Assembly: GCF_000820085.1 (NCBI RefSeq)
Contig: NZ_CDBN01000087.1
Span: forward strand, 1-64,000
Origin: Aeromonas sanarellii
GTDB taxonomy: Bacteria; Pseudomonadota; Gammaproteobacteria; Enterobacterales; Aeromonadaceae
Length of the DNA stretch: 64,000 bases
Direction: 5' to 3'
The position numbers were made by a program, and so were the translations under genes. Shown here piece after piece: positions 50,979 to 59,349 of the stretch. Numbering within the stretch: the first letter of the stretch is position 1; every line of letters begins with the position of its first letter. The notes below the pieces were generated by a model. That model was not told the origin of the DNA, made no database searches, and saw nothing but the letters and a program-made list of their open reading frames with translations.

Positions 50979-52199
50979 ATGAGCAAATTTTATGTAGGTT
51001 CTGAAGTTGGCCAGTTGCGCCGCGTCATGTTGCACCGCCCCAACCTCAGTCTGAAGCGTCTGACCCCCTCCAACTGCCAGGATCTGCTGTTCGATGACGT
51101 CTTGTCCGTTGAGCGCGCCGGTCAGGAGCACGACAAATTCGCTCAGGTGCTGCGCGATCAGAATGTCGAAGTCTTCCTGCTGACCAACCTGCTGGCGGAA
51201 ACCCTGGATGTACCGGAAGCCAAAACCTGGCTGCTGCAGCATCAGGTCTCCGATTATCGCCTCGGCACCGCGCTGGCCAACGACGTGCGCTGCTTCCTGG
51301 CCGACATGCCGCACCGCGAGCTGGCCCGCATCCTCTCCGGCGGCCTGACCTACTCCGAGATGCCCTACAGCGGCGTCAACATGGTGGTCGGCATGCACGC
51401 CCCGACCGATTTCATCATAGAGCCGCTGCCCAACCACCTCTTCACCCGCGACACCTCCTGCTGGGTCTACGGCGGCGTCTCCATCAACCCCATGGCCAAG
51501 GCCGCCCGTCGCCGCGAGACCAACCATGTGAAGGCCATCTACCGCTGGCACCCGCAGTTCGCCGGCCAGGACTTCATCAAGTACTTCGGTGACGAAGACC
51601 GCGACTACGACAACTCCACCATCGAGGGGGGCGACGTCCTGGTCATCGGCCGCGGCGCCGTGCTCATCGGCATGTCCGAGCGCACCACGCCGCAAGGGGT
51701 CGAACACCTGGCCCGCGGCCTGTTCAAACACGGCCAGGCCAAGCAGGTCATCGCCATGCAGTTGCCGAAACACCGCAGCTGCATGCACCTCGACACCGTC
51801 ATGACCCACATGGACATAGACACCTTCTCCGTCTATCCGGAAGTCATCCGCAAGGACGTGAACTGCTGGAGCCTGACCCCGGGTGGCGCCACCGGCATGA
51901 ACATCAAGGAGGAGGGTTACTTCGTCACCGCCATCGAGAAGGCGCTGGGGGTGGATCAGCTCAAGCTCATCACCACGGGCGGCGACAGCTTCGAGGCCGA
52001 GCGCGAGCAGTGGAACGACGCCAACAACGTGCTGACCGTACGCCCCGGCGTGGTGGTGGGTTACGAGCGCAACACCTACACCAACGAGAAGTACGACAAG
52101 GCCGGCATCACTGTGCTGCCCATCCCGGGTGAAGAGCTGGGACGTGGTCGCGGCGGCGCCCGCTGCATGAGCTGCCCGATGGAACGTGACGGCATCTGA
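50979..52199 (+). CDS. arcA: Arginine deiminase
   Basis: The 406-residue enzyme converts arginine to citrulline and ammonia, the first step of the energy-yielding deiminase pathway. Active-site features are [23 protein letters not shown], the His in [13 protein letters not shown], and the nucleophilic Cys near the C-terminus in [13 protein letters not shown]. It is first in arcA-arcC-argF-yfcC. The start follows a modest GGAA ribosome site after a long leader. Confidence 0.96.
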   Translation: MSKFYVGSEVGQLRRVMLHRPNLSLKRLTPSNCQDLLFDDVLSVERAGQEHDKFAQVLRDQNVEVFLLTNLLAETLDVPEAKTWLLQHQVSDYRLGTALANDVRCFLADMPHRELARILSGGLTYSEMPYSGVNMVVGMHAPTDFIIEPLPNHLFTRDTSCWVYGGVSINPMAKAARRRETNHVKAIYRWHPQFAGQDFIKYFGDEDRDYDNSTIEGGDVLVIGRGAVLIGMSERTTPQGVEHLARGLFKHGQAKQVIAMQLPKHRSCMHLDTVMTHMDIDTFSVYPEVIRKDVNCWSLTPGGATGMNIKEEGYFVTAIEKALGVDQLKLITTGGDSFEAEREQWNDANNVLTVRPGVVVGYERNTYTNEKYDKAGITVLPIPGEELGRGRGGARCMSCPMERDGI

Positions 52200-52260
52200 C
52201 AAGACGGCGTGGCGCCGGCAGAGGCTGACGCCACAGATACCAAGACTCGAGAGTAACACC

Positions 52261-53187
52261 ATGAAAAAACCAACTGTCGTCGTCGCCCTGGGTGGCAATG
52301 CCCTGCTCCGTCGTGGCGAGCCGCTTGAAGCTGACATCCAGCGCAAGAACATCGCCACCGCCGCCAAGACCATCGCCCTGATCGCCCAGGAGTACAACGT
52401 TGTGCTGGTGCACGGCAACGGCCCGCAAGTCGGCCTGCTGGCCCTGCAGAACAGCGCCTACACCAAGGTCTCCCCCTATCCTCTGGATGTGCTGGGCGCC
52501 GAGTCCCAGGGCATGATCGGCTACATGCTGATCCAGGAGCTGAAGAACCTGATGCCGAGCCGCAACGTCACCGCGCTGCTGACCCAGGTGCAGGTCGACC
52601 CCCAGGATCCGGCGTTTGCCAATCCGACCAAGTTTATCGGCCCGGTTTATGAAGAAGTGGAGGCCCGCGCCCTAGCTGCAGAGAAGCACTGGTCGGTCAA
52701 GGCTGACGGCAAGTTCTTCCGCCGCGTGGTGCCGTCCCCGCTGCCTCAGCGCATCGTCGAAGGCGACGCCATCGAAACCCTGATCGCCCAGGGCCACCTC
52801 ATCATCTGTACCGGTGGTGGCGGCATTCCGGTGACCTGGGATGGCCAGAGCCTGACCGGTATAGAGGCCGTCATCGACAAGGACATGTCTGCCGCCTACC
52901 TGGCCAAGCAGATCAAGGCCGACGCCCTGCTGATCCTGACCGACGCCGATGCCGTCTACCTGGATTGGGGCAAGCCGACCCAGCGTCCGCTGCGGGTCAC
53001 CAGCCCGGACGAGCTGGCCGGGGTCAAGTTCGATGCAGGCTCCATGGGGCCCAAGGTCGAGGCCTCCTGCGAATTCGTCAAGGCGACCGGCGGCATGGTC
53101 GGGATCGGTTCCCTGGAAGATGGTCTGGCCATCCTCAGGGGCGAAGCCGGCACCAATATCGTTGCCACTAATACCGTCAATGCCTGA
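52261..53187 (+). CDS. arcC: Carbamate kinase
   Basis: The 308-residue amino-acid-kinase-family enzyme makes ATP from carbamoyl phosphate and ADP. Blocks are [53 protein letters not shown] and [14 protein letters not shown]. Start 52261 ([12 protein letters not shown]) is the family start. It lies 61 bp after arcA. Confidence 0.96.
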   Translation: MKKPTVVVALGGNALLRRGEPLEADIQRKNIATAAKTIALIAQEYNVVLVHGNGPQVGLLALQNSAYTKVSPYPLDVLGAESQGMIGYMLIQELKNLMPSRNVTALLTQVQVDPQDPAFANPTKFIGPVYEEVEARALAAEKHWSVKADGKFFRRVVPSPLPQRIVEGDAIETLIAQGHLIICTGGGGIPVTWDGQSLTGIEAVIDKDMSAAYLAKQIKADALLILTDADAVYLDWGKPTQRPLRVTSPDELAGVKFDAGSMGPKVEASCEFVKATGGMVGIGSLEDGLAILRGEAGTNIVATNTVNA

Positions 53188-53266
53188 GCCAATGCTCTGG
53201 CCTGAACAACTGCGTAGTTAACAACACTGCCCAAATTGGTCTGAACAAATATAGAGAGAACTCATC

Positions 53267-54271
53267 ATGGCTTTTAATCTGCGTAACCGTAACTTCCTGA
53301 AACTGCTGGACTTCACCCCGCGCGAAATCCAATACATGATCGATCTGGCCATCGACCTGAAGAAGGCCAAATACGGTGGCTATGAGCGCAAGCATCTGGT
53401 CGGCAAGAACATCGCCCTGATCTTCGAGAAGACCTCCACCCGCACCCGCTGTGCGTTTGAAGTGGCGGCCTTCGACCAGGGCGCGCAAGTCTCCTACCTC
53501 GGCCCGAGCGGTTCCCAGATCGGCCACAAGGAGTCCATGAAGGACACCGCCCGCGTACTGGGCCGCATGTATGACGGCATCGAATACCGTGGCTACGGCC
53601 AGGAGATCGTGGAAGAGCTGGGTGCCTACGCCGGTGTCCCGGTCTGGAACGGCCTGACCAACGAATTCCACCCGACCCAGATCCTGGCCGACTTCATGAC
53701 CATGCTGGAGCACGGCAAGGGCAAGCGTCTGGATCAAATCAAGTTCGCCTACCTGGGTGATGCCCGCAACAACATGGGCAACTCCCTGATGGTCGGCGCC
53801 GCCAAGATGGGCATGGACATTCGCCTGGTGGCGCCGAAAGCCTTCTGGCCGGAAGAGGAGCTGGTCGCCAAGTGCCGCCTGATCGCCGAAGAGACAGGCG
53901 CACGCATCACCCTGACCGAAGATGTCAAAGAGGGTGTGCTGGGTACCGACTTCCTCTACACAGACGTCTGGGTCTCCATGGGTGAGGCGAAAGAGGCCTG
54001 GGATCAGCGCGTGAAACTGATGACTCCGTATCAGGTCAACATGGACGTCATCAACGCCACCAAGAACCCGGATGTGAAGTTCATGCACTGCCTGCCGGCC
54101 TTCCACAACGACGAGACCACCATGGGCAAGGAAGTGGCCGACAAATATGGCATGAAGGGCCTGGAAGTGACCGAGGACGTGTTCGAATCCGAGCACAGCA
54201 TCGTATTCGACGAGGCCGAAAACCGGATGCACACCATCAAGGCAGTGATGGTTGCTACGCTGGGCGACTGA
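53267..54271 (+). CDS. argF: Ornithine carbamoyltransferase
   Basis: The 334-residue transcarbamylase has the carbamoyl-phosphate motif [28 protein letters not shown], the ornithine-side DVWVSMGE and the catalytic HCLPAFHN. Placement between arcC and yfcC indicates the catabolic role: phosphorolysis of citrulline to ornithine and carbamoyl phosphate. By sequence it also resembles anabolic ArgF, so arcB would be an equally fair name. Confidence 0.95.
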   Translation: MAFNLRNRNFLKLLDFTPREIQYMIDLAIDLKKAKYGGYERKHLVGKNIALIFEKTSTRTRCAFEVAAFDQGAQVSYLGPSGSQIGHKESMKDTARVLGRMYDGIEYRGYGQEIVEELGAYAGVPVWNGLTNEFHPTQILADFMTMLEHGKGKRLDQIKFAYLGDARNNMGNSLMVGAAKMGMDIRLVAPKAFWPEEELVAKCRLIAEETGARITLTEDVKEGVLGTDFLYTDVWVSMGEAKEAWDQRVKLMTPYQVNMDVINATKNPDVKFMHCLPAFHNDETTMGKEVADKYGMKGLEVTEDVFESEHSIVFDEAENRMHTIKAVMVATLGD

Positions 54272-54394
54272 GGTCGCAGTAGTGGTGCCGGGGGGTGACC
54301 CCCGGCTTTTCGACCATGTGACAGCGGAACAACACCTCTAACCCTACAACCCGCAGCCTGCATGGATACCACACCCACAGAAGGAAGCTGGACC

Positions 54395-55801
54395 ATGACC
54401 AAATTCAAGTTCCCGTCAGCCTACACCATATTGTTTGTGCTGATCGCCCTGGTGGCCGCCCTGAGCTGGATAGTGCCCGCCGGCAAATATGAAATGACCA
54501 TGAACGAAGCCCTCGGTAAGGAAGTGCCGGTGGCTGGTACCTACAAACTGGTGGATGCCAATCCCCAGGGGATCGTCGACGTGCTGCTGGCCCCCATCGA
54601 CGGCCTCTACAACCACGACACCTATGAGGCGGGCGCCATCGACGTCTCCCTCTTCATCCTGATCATCGGCGGCTTCCTTGGCATAGTGACCAAGACCGGG
54701 GCCATCGATGCCGGGATCGAGCGCGTCACCGACCGCCTGCGCGGCCGCGAGGAGTGGATGATCCCGATCCTGATGGCGCTGTTTGCCGCGGGTGGCACCA
54801 TCTACGGCATGGCGGAAGAATCGCTGCCCTTCTACACCCTGCTGGTGCCGGTGATGATGGCCGCCCGCTTCGACCCGGTCGTGGCTGCTGCAACCGTATT
54901 GCTGGGGGCCGGTATCGGTACCCTGGGTTCCACCATCAACCCGTTCGCCACCGTGATTGCCGCCAACGCCGCCGGCATCTCCTTTACCGATGGCATCTGG
55001 TTGCGTGTCGCCATGCTGGGGGCCGGCTGGCTGCTGTGCGTGGCCTACGTGATGCGCTACGCCAAGATGGTGCGCAACGACCCCAGCAAGTCCCTGGTGG
55101 CCGACAAGTGGGAAGAGAACCGAGCCCACTTCCTCGGCAACAAGAGCGACCAGATGCTGGAGTTCACCCTGACCCGCAAGATAGTGCTGGGTATCTTCGT
55201 CGCCGCCTTCGCCGTGATGATCTACGGGGTGGCCGTGCTGGGCTGGTGGATGGCGCAGATCTCCGGCGTCTTCCTGGCCGCCGCCATCATAGTGGGCGTC
55301 ATCTCCCGCATGAGCGAGGAGGAGCTGACCTCCAACTTCATCGACGGTGCCCGCGATCTGCTCGGCGTGGCCCTCATCATAGGTATCGCCCGCGGTATAG
55401 TCGTGGTGATGGACAACGGCATGATCACCCACACCATCTTGCACAGCGCGGAAGGCATAGTGACCGGCCTCTCCACAGTGGTGTTCATCAACGTGATGTT
55501 CGCGCTGGAAGTGGTGCTCTCCTTCCTGGTGCCCTCCTCCTCCGGTCTGGCCGTGCTGACCATGCCGATCATGGCGCCACTGGCCGACTTCGCCAACGTG
55601 GGCCGCGAGCTGGTGGTCACCGCCTACCAGTCCGCCTCCGGGCTGGTGAACCTGGTGACCCCGACCTCCGCCGTGGTCATGGGGGGCCTGGCCATCGCCA
55701 AGGTGCCCTATGTGCGCTACCTGAAGTGGGTGGCCCCGCTGCTCGGCCTGCTGACCGTGCTGATCGTGGCCTGCCTGAGTCTTGGCGCCATGCTGGCCTG
55801 A
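54395..55801 (+). CDS. yfcC: YfcC-family transporter, putative arginine/ornithine exchanger
   Basis: The 468-residue membrane protein has about 12 hydrophobic segments and belongs to the YfcC/DcuC-like C4-dicarboxylate carrier superfamily (SWIVPAGKYEM near the N-terminus; GGTIYGMAEESLPFYTLLVPVM; FLVPSSSGLAVLTMPIMAPL). It is not the classical ArcD (APC family). Its place as last gene of the arc operon suggests it performs arginine/ornithine exchange or ornithine export. Start 54395 follows AAGGAAGCTGGACC. A strong terminator follows. Confidence 0.87.
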   Translation: MTKFKFPSAYTILFVLIALVAALSWIVPAGKYEMTMNEALGKEVPVAGTYKLVDANPQGIVDVLLAPIDGLYNHDTYEAGAIDVSLFILIIGGFLGIVTKTGAIDAGIERVTDRLRGREEWMIPILMALFAAGGTIYGMAEESLPFYTLLVPVMMAARFDPVVAAATVLLGAGIGTLGSTINPFATVIAANAAGISFTDGIWLRVAMLGAGWLLCVAYVMRYAKMVRNDPSKSLVADKWEENRAHFLGNKSDQMLEFTLTRKIVLGIFVAAFAVMIYGVAVLGWWMAQISGVFLAAAIIVGVISRMSEEELTSNFIDGARDLLGVALIIGIARGIVVVMDNGMITHTILHSAEGIVTGLSTVVFINVMFALEVVLSFLVPSSSGLAVLTMPIMAPLADFANVGRELVVTAYQSASGLVNLVTPTSAVVMGGLAIAKVPYVRYLKWVAPLLGLLTVLIVACLSLGAMLA

Positions 55802-55821
55802 CGAAGAGATCGACACCGCAC

Positions 55822-55849
55822 ACGGGAGCCAGTGGTTCCCGTTTTTTTT
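55822..55849 (+). terminator. Terminator of the arc operon
   Basis: ACGGGAGCC pairs with GGTTCCCGT (one G-T), the loop is AGT, and TTTTTTTT follows. Confidence 0.85.
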
Positions 55850-55885
55850 ATAGTGGGGGGCTGATCCCCGGCGAACCGCAGGCAA

Positions 55886-55910
55886 CAAAAAGGCGACCCA
55901 AGGGTCGCCT
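55886..55910 (-). terminator. Terminator of argR
   Basis: The stem AGGCGACC / GGTCGCCT is followed on the minus strand by TTTTTGTTG. Confidence 0.8.
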
Positions 55911-55930
55911 CGCTGCGTCGAAGGGAGGTG

Positions 55931-56422
55931 CTAGCGCGCCTGCTCCAGGGTGCGCACCACGGCGGCGTGGGCCTGGCGGGTGCGGCTGATGTGGCGCGGG
56001 GCGATCAGCACCACGTCGTTGCCGGCCACGGCCCCCAGGATCTCCGGGTCGGCGTGGCGATCCAGCAGGCGGGCGACCACGGTGGCGGCCCCCGGGGTGG
56101 TGTGCACCAGCACCATCTGCTGGTTGTGGACCACGGCGCGCACCATGTCGTGTACCGAACGGGTGCTACCGGCGGGCTCCAGCTGCTCGTCCACCAGGGT
56201 GTAGACCTTCTTGCCGTTGGCGTTCTGGGCCTTGGCCACGCCGAGGCGGCGCAGCAGGCGGGAGATGGTGGACTGGCTGATGTCGGCGAAGCCGCGCTCC
56301 GACAGCTCGCGGCGGATCTCTTCCTGGGTGCTGTAGCAGTGCTGGCCGATGATCTGGCGGCAGGCATCCAGCTGAGCCTGGTCGGACTCTGGTTCCTGGG
56401 GACGAGTGAGGGTCTTGACCAT
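55931..56422 (-). CDS. argR: Arginine repressor ArgR
   Basis: The 163-residue protein has the ArgR winged HTH (YSTQEEIRRELSERGFADIS, QSTISRLLRRLGVAKAQNANGKKVY) and the C-terminal hexamerisation/arginine-binding domain (VHTTPGAATVVARLLDRH, ILGAVAGNDVVLIAPR). It is convergent with the arc operon, which suggests it controls arc in response to arginine; a second, housekeeping ArgR could exist elsewhere. TATAAT (56555-56560, minus) is a good -10. Confidence 0.93.
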   Translation of the reverse strand: MVKTLTRPQEPESDQAQLDACRQIIGQHCYSTQEEIRRELSERGFADISQSTISRLLRRLGVAKAQNANGKKVYTLVDEQLEPAGSTRSVHDMVRAVVHNQQMVLVHTTPGAATVVARLLDRHADPEILGAVAGNDVVLIAPRHISRTRQAHAAVVRTLEQAR

Positions 56423-56593
56423 GGCGACTTTCCTTTGATGATGACCGATGGCTATCCTCGCTCAGTCTGTCATTCCGGTTTTTCATAGCAAAAAACACTG
56501 ATGACGAGCGTTCAAGCAGGTGATGAGCAATGCCTAGCCGTTCTGAGATGGCAAATTATAACCAAAGGGGGAATAAGTGATGTGACAGGGTTC

Positions 56594-56616
56594 AAAAATG
56601 GGCCCGATGGGGCCCA
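56594..56616 (-). terminator. Terminator of pyrBI
   Basis: The stem TGGGCCC / GGGCCCA is followed on the minus strand by TTTTTG, 27 bases after the pyrI stop. Confidence 0.8.
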
Positions 56617-56642
56617 CATGGATATCTGTTGCAGGCGAGAAA

Positions 56643-57107
56643 TCAGTAGCGCTCGCTGACGATCTCCTGGGTGAAGGACTTTTCGCAGTACTTGCACTTC
56701 ATGCGCACCGCACCTTTCACCTCGCGCACCCGGAAGTAGCTGTCCACCGGCTCGTTGTGGGAGATGCAGTTGGAGTTGGGGCAGTGGAACACCCCGGCGA
56801 TGAACTCCGGCAGCGCCAGCTGGTGCTTCTTCACCACCACGAAGTCTTCGATGATGTTGACGGTGGCCTTGGGGGCGAACAGCGCGAGCTGGTTCGCCTG
56901 CTGCTCGGTCAATCGGGTGTTCTCGATCTTGATGAGATCCTTCTTGCCCAGGGCGCCGGATTTCAGGTTGAAGCCGACGGTGATCCGCTCCTGGGTCTCG
57001 ATCAGCTGGAACAGCTTGAGGATCTTGATGCCCTGGCCGGCGGGGACGTGGTCGATGACGGAGCCGTGACGGATGGCTTCGACTTGCAGTTGGTTCTTCT
57101 CGGACAT
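56643..57107 (-). CDS. pyrI: Aspartate carbamoyltransferase regulatory chain
   Basis: The 154-residue chain binds CTP/ATP and transmits allosteric control to PyrB. The N-terminal nucleotide domain starts [20 protein letters not shown]. The C-terminal zinc domain has four Cys (CPNSNC and CKYC). It is 16 bp after pyrB, in the same operon. Confidence 0.97.
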   Translation of the reverse strand: MSEKNQLQVEAIRHGSVIDHVPAGQGIKILKLFQLIETQERITVGFNLKSGALGKKDLIKIENTRLTEQQANQLALFAPKATVNIIEDFVVVKKHQLALPEFIAGVFHCPNSNCISHNEPVDSYFRVREVKGAVRMKCKYCEKSFTQEIVSERY

Positions 57108-57123
57108 GATGTTCCCCTTTCCC

Positions 57124-58044
57124 TTAGACGGTTTCGTTCAGTACCAGTGCCAGCAGTGCCTGGCGCGCATAGACCCCGTTCTCCGCCTGCTGGAAGTAGT
57201 AGGCGTGGGGGGTCTTGTCGACGGCCACGTCGATCTCGTCGACCCGGGGCAGGGGATGCAGGATCTTCATGGTCGGCTTGGCCCCTTCCAGGGTGGCCAG
57301 TTCCAGCACGAACTTGGCGGCCATGTGCTTGTACTCGGTCTCGTCGAAGCGCTCCTTCTGGACGCGGGTCATGTAGAGGATGTCGAGCTCCGGCATCACC
57401 TCTTCCATGGTCTCGTGCACGCTGAACTGGATGCCCTTCTCCTCCAGCTCCTCGCACAGGTAGTCCGGCATGGCCAGCGCCTCGGGGGAGATGAAGAAGA
57501 AGCGGCAGTTGAACAGGCTCAGGGCCTGGGCCAGGGAGTGGACGGTGCGGCCGTATTTCAGGTCGCCGACGAAGGCGACGTTGAGGCCGTCCAGGCGCCC
57601 TTGCGTCTCGTGGATGGAGAAGAGATCGAGCAGGGTCTGGGTCGGATGCTGGTTGGAACCGTCACCGCCGTTGATGACCGGCACCCGGGAGAACTCGGAG
57701 GCGAGGCGGGCGGCGCCCTCCTTCGGGTGGCGCATCACCACCGCATCGGAGTAGGAGCCGATGATCTTGATGGAGTCGGCCAGGGTCTCGCCCTTCTTGG
57801 CGCTGGTGTTGCCGCCGTCGGCGAAGCCGATGATGTTGCCGCCCAGGCGCTGGACGGCAGTTTCGAACGACAGTCGGGTACGGGTGGAGGCCTCGAAGAA
57901 GCAGCTGGCGACCAGCTTGTCTTTCAGCAGGCGGCTGTCGGGTTCGGCCTTCAACCGCTGTGCGGTGGCGACCACCAGTTCCATGTCGGACCGGGTCAGA
58001 TCCGAGATGGAGATGACGTGTTTGTTATAGAGTGGATTGGTCAT
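57124..58044 (-). CDS. pyrB: Aspartate carbamoyltransferase catalytic chain
   Basis: The 306-residue enzyme condenses aspartate and carbamoyl phosphate, the committed step of pyrimidine synthesis. It has the [15 protein letters not shown] carbamoyl-phosphate motif, [27 protein letters not shown] and [12 protein letters not shown]. Start 58044 ([13 protein letters not shown]) matches E. coli (311 residues). The start codon lies inside the 3' end of a pyrL-like leader frame, and an attenuator precedes it. Confidence 0.97.
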   Translation of the reverse strand: MTNPLYNKHVISISDLTRSDMELVVATAQRLKAEPDSRLLKDKLVASCFFEASTRTRLSFETAVQRLGGNIIGFADGGNTSAKKGETLADSIKIIGSYSDAVVMRHPKEGAARLASEFSRVPVINGGDGSNQHPTQTLLDLFSIHETQGRLDGLNVAFVGDLKYGRTVHSLAQALSLFNCRFFFISPEALAMPDYLCEELEEKGIQFSVHETMEEVMPELDILYMTRVQKERFDETEYKHMAAKFVLELATLEGAKPTMKILHPLPRVDEIDVAVDKTPHAYYFQQAENGVYARQALLALVLNETV

Positions 58045-58219
58045 CGTCTGCATTCCCTTTGACATCAATGAAGGTTTTTCCGGCACAAAAAAAAGCCCCT
58101 GAAACAGGGGCTCTTTTTAAAAACAACTGGGGATCTGTGGGGCGGGAACCGGAAACAACGGGGCCGCTCTGGTGCGCTCCACCCGTCTGCAAGGCTGCTT
58201 TTTTCATCAAAAACGGCAT
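58025..58219 (-). CDS. pyrL: PyrL-like leader peptide of pyrBI
   Basis: A 64-codon frame starts [14 protein letters not shown] after an AGGA site, reads through the attenuator hairpin and contains VSGAFFCAG, which matches RGAFFCPG in the E. coli pyrL peptide. Unlike the 44-residue E. coli leader, it continues to a stop at 58025-58027 and overlaps the first 20 bases of pyrB. Ribosomes coupled to slow polymerase (low UTP) would disrupt the terminator; the overlap suggests an added translational link to pyrB. Confidence 0.75.
   Translation of the reverse strand: MPFLMKKAALQTGGAHQSGPVVSGSRPTDPQLFLKRAPVSGAFFCAGKTFIDVKGNADDDQSTL
58087..58112 (-). terminator. UTP-sensitive attenuator of pyrBI
   Basis: A perfect 8-bp stem AGCCCCTG / CAGGGGCT with a 3-base loop is followed by eight U residues on the minus strand. 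It sits inside the leader frame with a U-run (TTGTTTTT) just upstream, the arrangement expected for UTP-dependent pausing. Confidence 0.85.
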
Positions 58220-58252
58220 CGTCCTGTCCCGACCTTTTTTCAAACCGGACAG

Positions 58253-58280
58253 ATTATAGGGCCGCTTTTTGAATTGTCAA
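58253..58280 (-). promoter_or_regulatory. Consensus sigma70 promoter of pyrBI
   Basis: The minus strand shows -35 TTGACA (58275-58280), a 16-base spacer and -10 TATAAT (58253-58258). Both hexamers are perfect. Confidence 0.88.
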
Positions 58281-58318
58281 AAATTTATTTGATAGGCAGG
58301 ATTCGCCTGGGAAAACGT

Positions 58319-58861
58319 TTAAGTATCGCGAACGGGCCGGCAAATCCACAGCTCATGTTCATTTCGCAGCGGCGCGCCGTCTTCGGCCATGCTGCGCAGG
58401 TAGCCGAGTCTGTGGTGTCCCTCCAGCAGGCAGTATGGGCGGGGCAGGGGCTGGCCGTCGGGGTAGCAGGCATCGGGCTCGGGTTCCAGCACTATGATGG
58501 GTTCGGACCAGGTGCCGAGACTCAGCATCTTCTCCCCGAGCCAGGAGCGGCGCACGTAGCGATTGTGGCGCAGCATCTCGCCCCAGCGGTCGATCACCTC
58601 CATATGGCGGGAGTCGATGTTGGCGACAATCTGCGCCGTGGGCCAGCGTTCCCGCTCGAAGCGGTGGCTGGCGAGGTCGATAAAGCTCCAGTTGGATTCA
58701 AAACCGCGCCAGTGGCGGTAAATCCACTGGGCAAGCACGTTCGGGGGAATGAAGGGCACCAGGGGATAGACCCGCTCGAGGTAGTCAGCCAGGGACTCGG
58801 TTTTGCGCTCATCCCGGAAGTTGAGCGGTGCAAGTTGTTGCAGCAGTCGGTAATTGAGCAT
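58319..58861 (-). CDS. Conserved-looking protein of unknown function with EGHHRL motif
   Basis: A 180-residue soluble protein starts MLNYRLLQQLAPLNFRDERK. It contains CLLEGHHRLGYLRSMAE near residue 155, reminiscent of the nucleotide-binding EGHHR/DGNHR segment of ParB/sulfiredoxin-like domains, although the rest does not clearly match. It has no membrane segment or signal peptide. The start follows GGGAGGCCGCCC. It is monocistronic, between pyrBI and tRNA-Trp, and ends about 40 bp upstream of the pyrBI -35. The function is unknown. Confidence 0.75.
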   Translation of the reverse strand: MLNYRLLQQLAPLNFRDERKTESLADYLERVYPLVPFIPPNVLAQWIYRHWRGFESNWSFIDLASHRFERERWPTAQIVANIDSRHMEVIDRWGEMLRHNRYVRRSWLGEKMLSLGTWSEPIIVLEPEPDACYPDGQPLPRPYCLLEGHHRLGYLRSMAEDGAPLRNEHELWICRPVRDT

Positions 58862-59019
58862 GGGCGGCCTCCCTGTACCTGATTTCACCCTACCCCCATT
58901 TGTGTCCCATTCCTACCCCGTTGGGGCTGCAAATACAGCAGCTTACCCCTGCTCCTTGCAAGAATGACGGGGATTTGCTCGTCATTTGTTCGATCGCATC
59001 GAAAGTGAGAAAAAAAGCC

Positions 59020-59047
59020 TTTACCTTTGAACCCCGCTTTGTATACT
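59020..59047 (+). promoter_or_regulatory. Promoter of tRNA-Trp
   Basis: -35 TTTACC (59020-59025), a 16-base spacer and -10 TATACT (59042-59047), followed by a G+C-containing discriminator, end 17 bases before the tRNA. Confidence 0.65.
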
Positions 59048-59063
59048 ACGCCTCGTTTGTTGC

Positions 59064-59140
59064 AGGGGCGTAGTTCCAATTGGTAGAACAGCGGTCTCCA
59101 AAACCGATGGTTGCGGGTTCGAGTCCTGCCGCCCCTGCCA
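59064..59140 (+). tRNA. trpT: tRNA-Trp (CCA anticodon)
   Basis: A 77-nt tRNA with a full cloverleaf: acceptor AGGGGCG / CGCCCCT, D-stem GTTC/GAAC, anticodon loop CTCCAAA (CCA, tryptophan), T-arm GCGGG-TTCGAGT-CCTGC and an encoded 3' GCCA. The sequence is very close to E. coli tRNA-Trp. The top pair of the anticodon stem is a G-A mismatch, and the D-loop is one base longer than in E. coli. Confidence 0.96.
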
Positions 59141-59148
59141 TTTTTCAG

Positions 59149-59175
59149 AAAGGCCAGCTCATTGAGCTGGCCTTT
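59149..59175 (+). terminator. Terminator after tRNA-Trp
   Basis: A perfect 12-bp stem AAAGGCCAGCTC / GAGCTGGCCTTT has a 3-base loop and its own terminal T-run. Confidence 0.85.
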
Positions 59176-59349
59176 CGCATTTCCGACGTTTGCCGCCGCC
59201 TCCGTTAGCCTCTTTTCCCCCTCTTCGCCGCTGCCATTTCTGCCAATGGAGGCCGCTTTTCCCCTGTGCTACACCTTGCTTCCTGCCAGATGGCGCCCTC
59301 AGGCGCATCGCATCCGGCGGGCCCAAGGCGCTTCAACAAGGAGAGAGCG

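Larger units (their letters stand above)
58862..59349. other. Region around tRNA-Trp
   Basis: This stretch contains the tRNA-Trp gene with its promoter and a downstream terminator. No integrase or attachment-site duplicate is visible next to the tRNA. 59176-59335 shows nothing recognisable. Confidence 0.6.

Noticed and set aside
59064..59349. tRNA-Trp as an integration site for a genomic island
   Set aside because: No integrase gene, no repeat of the tRNA 3' end and no composition break downstream.
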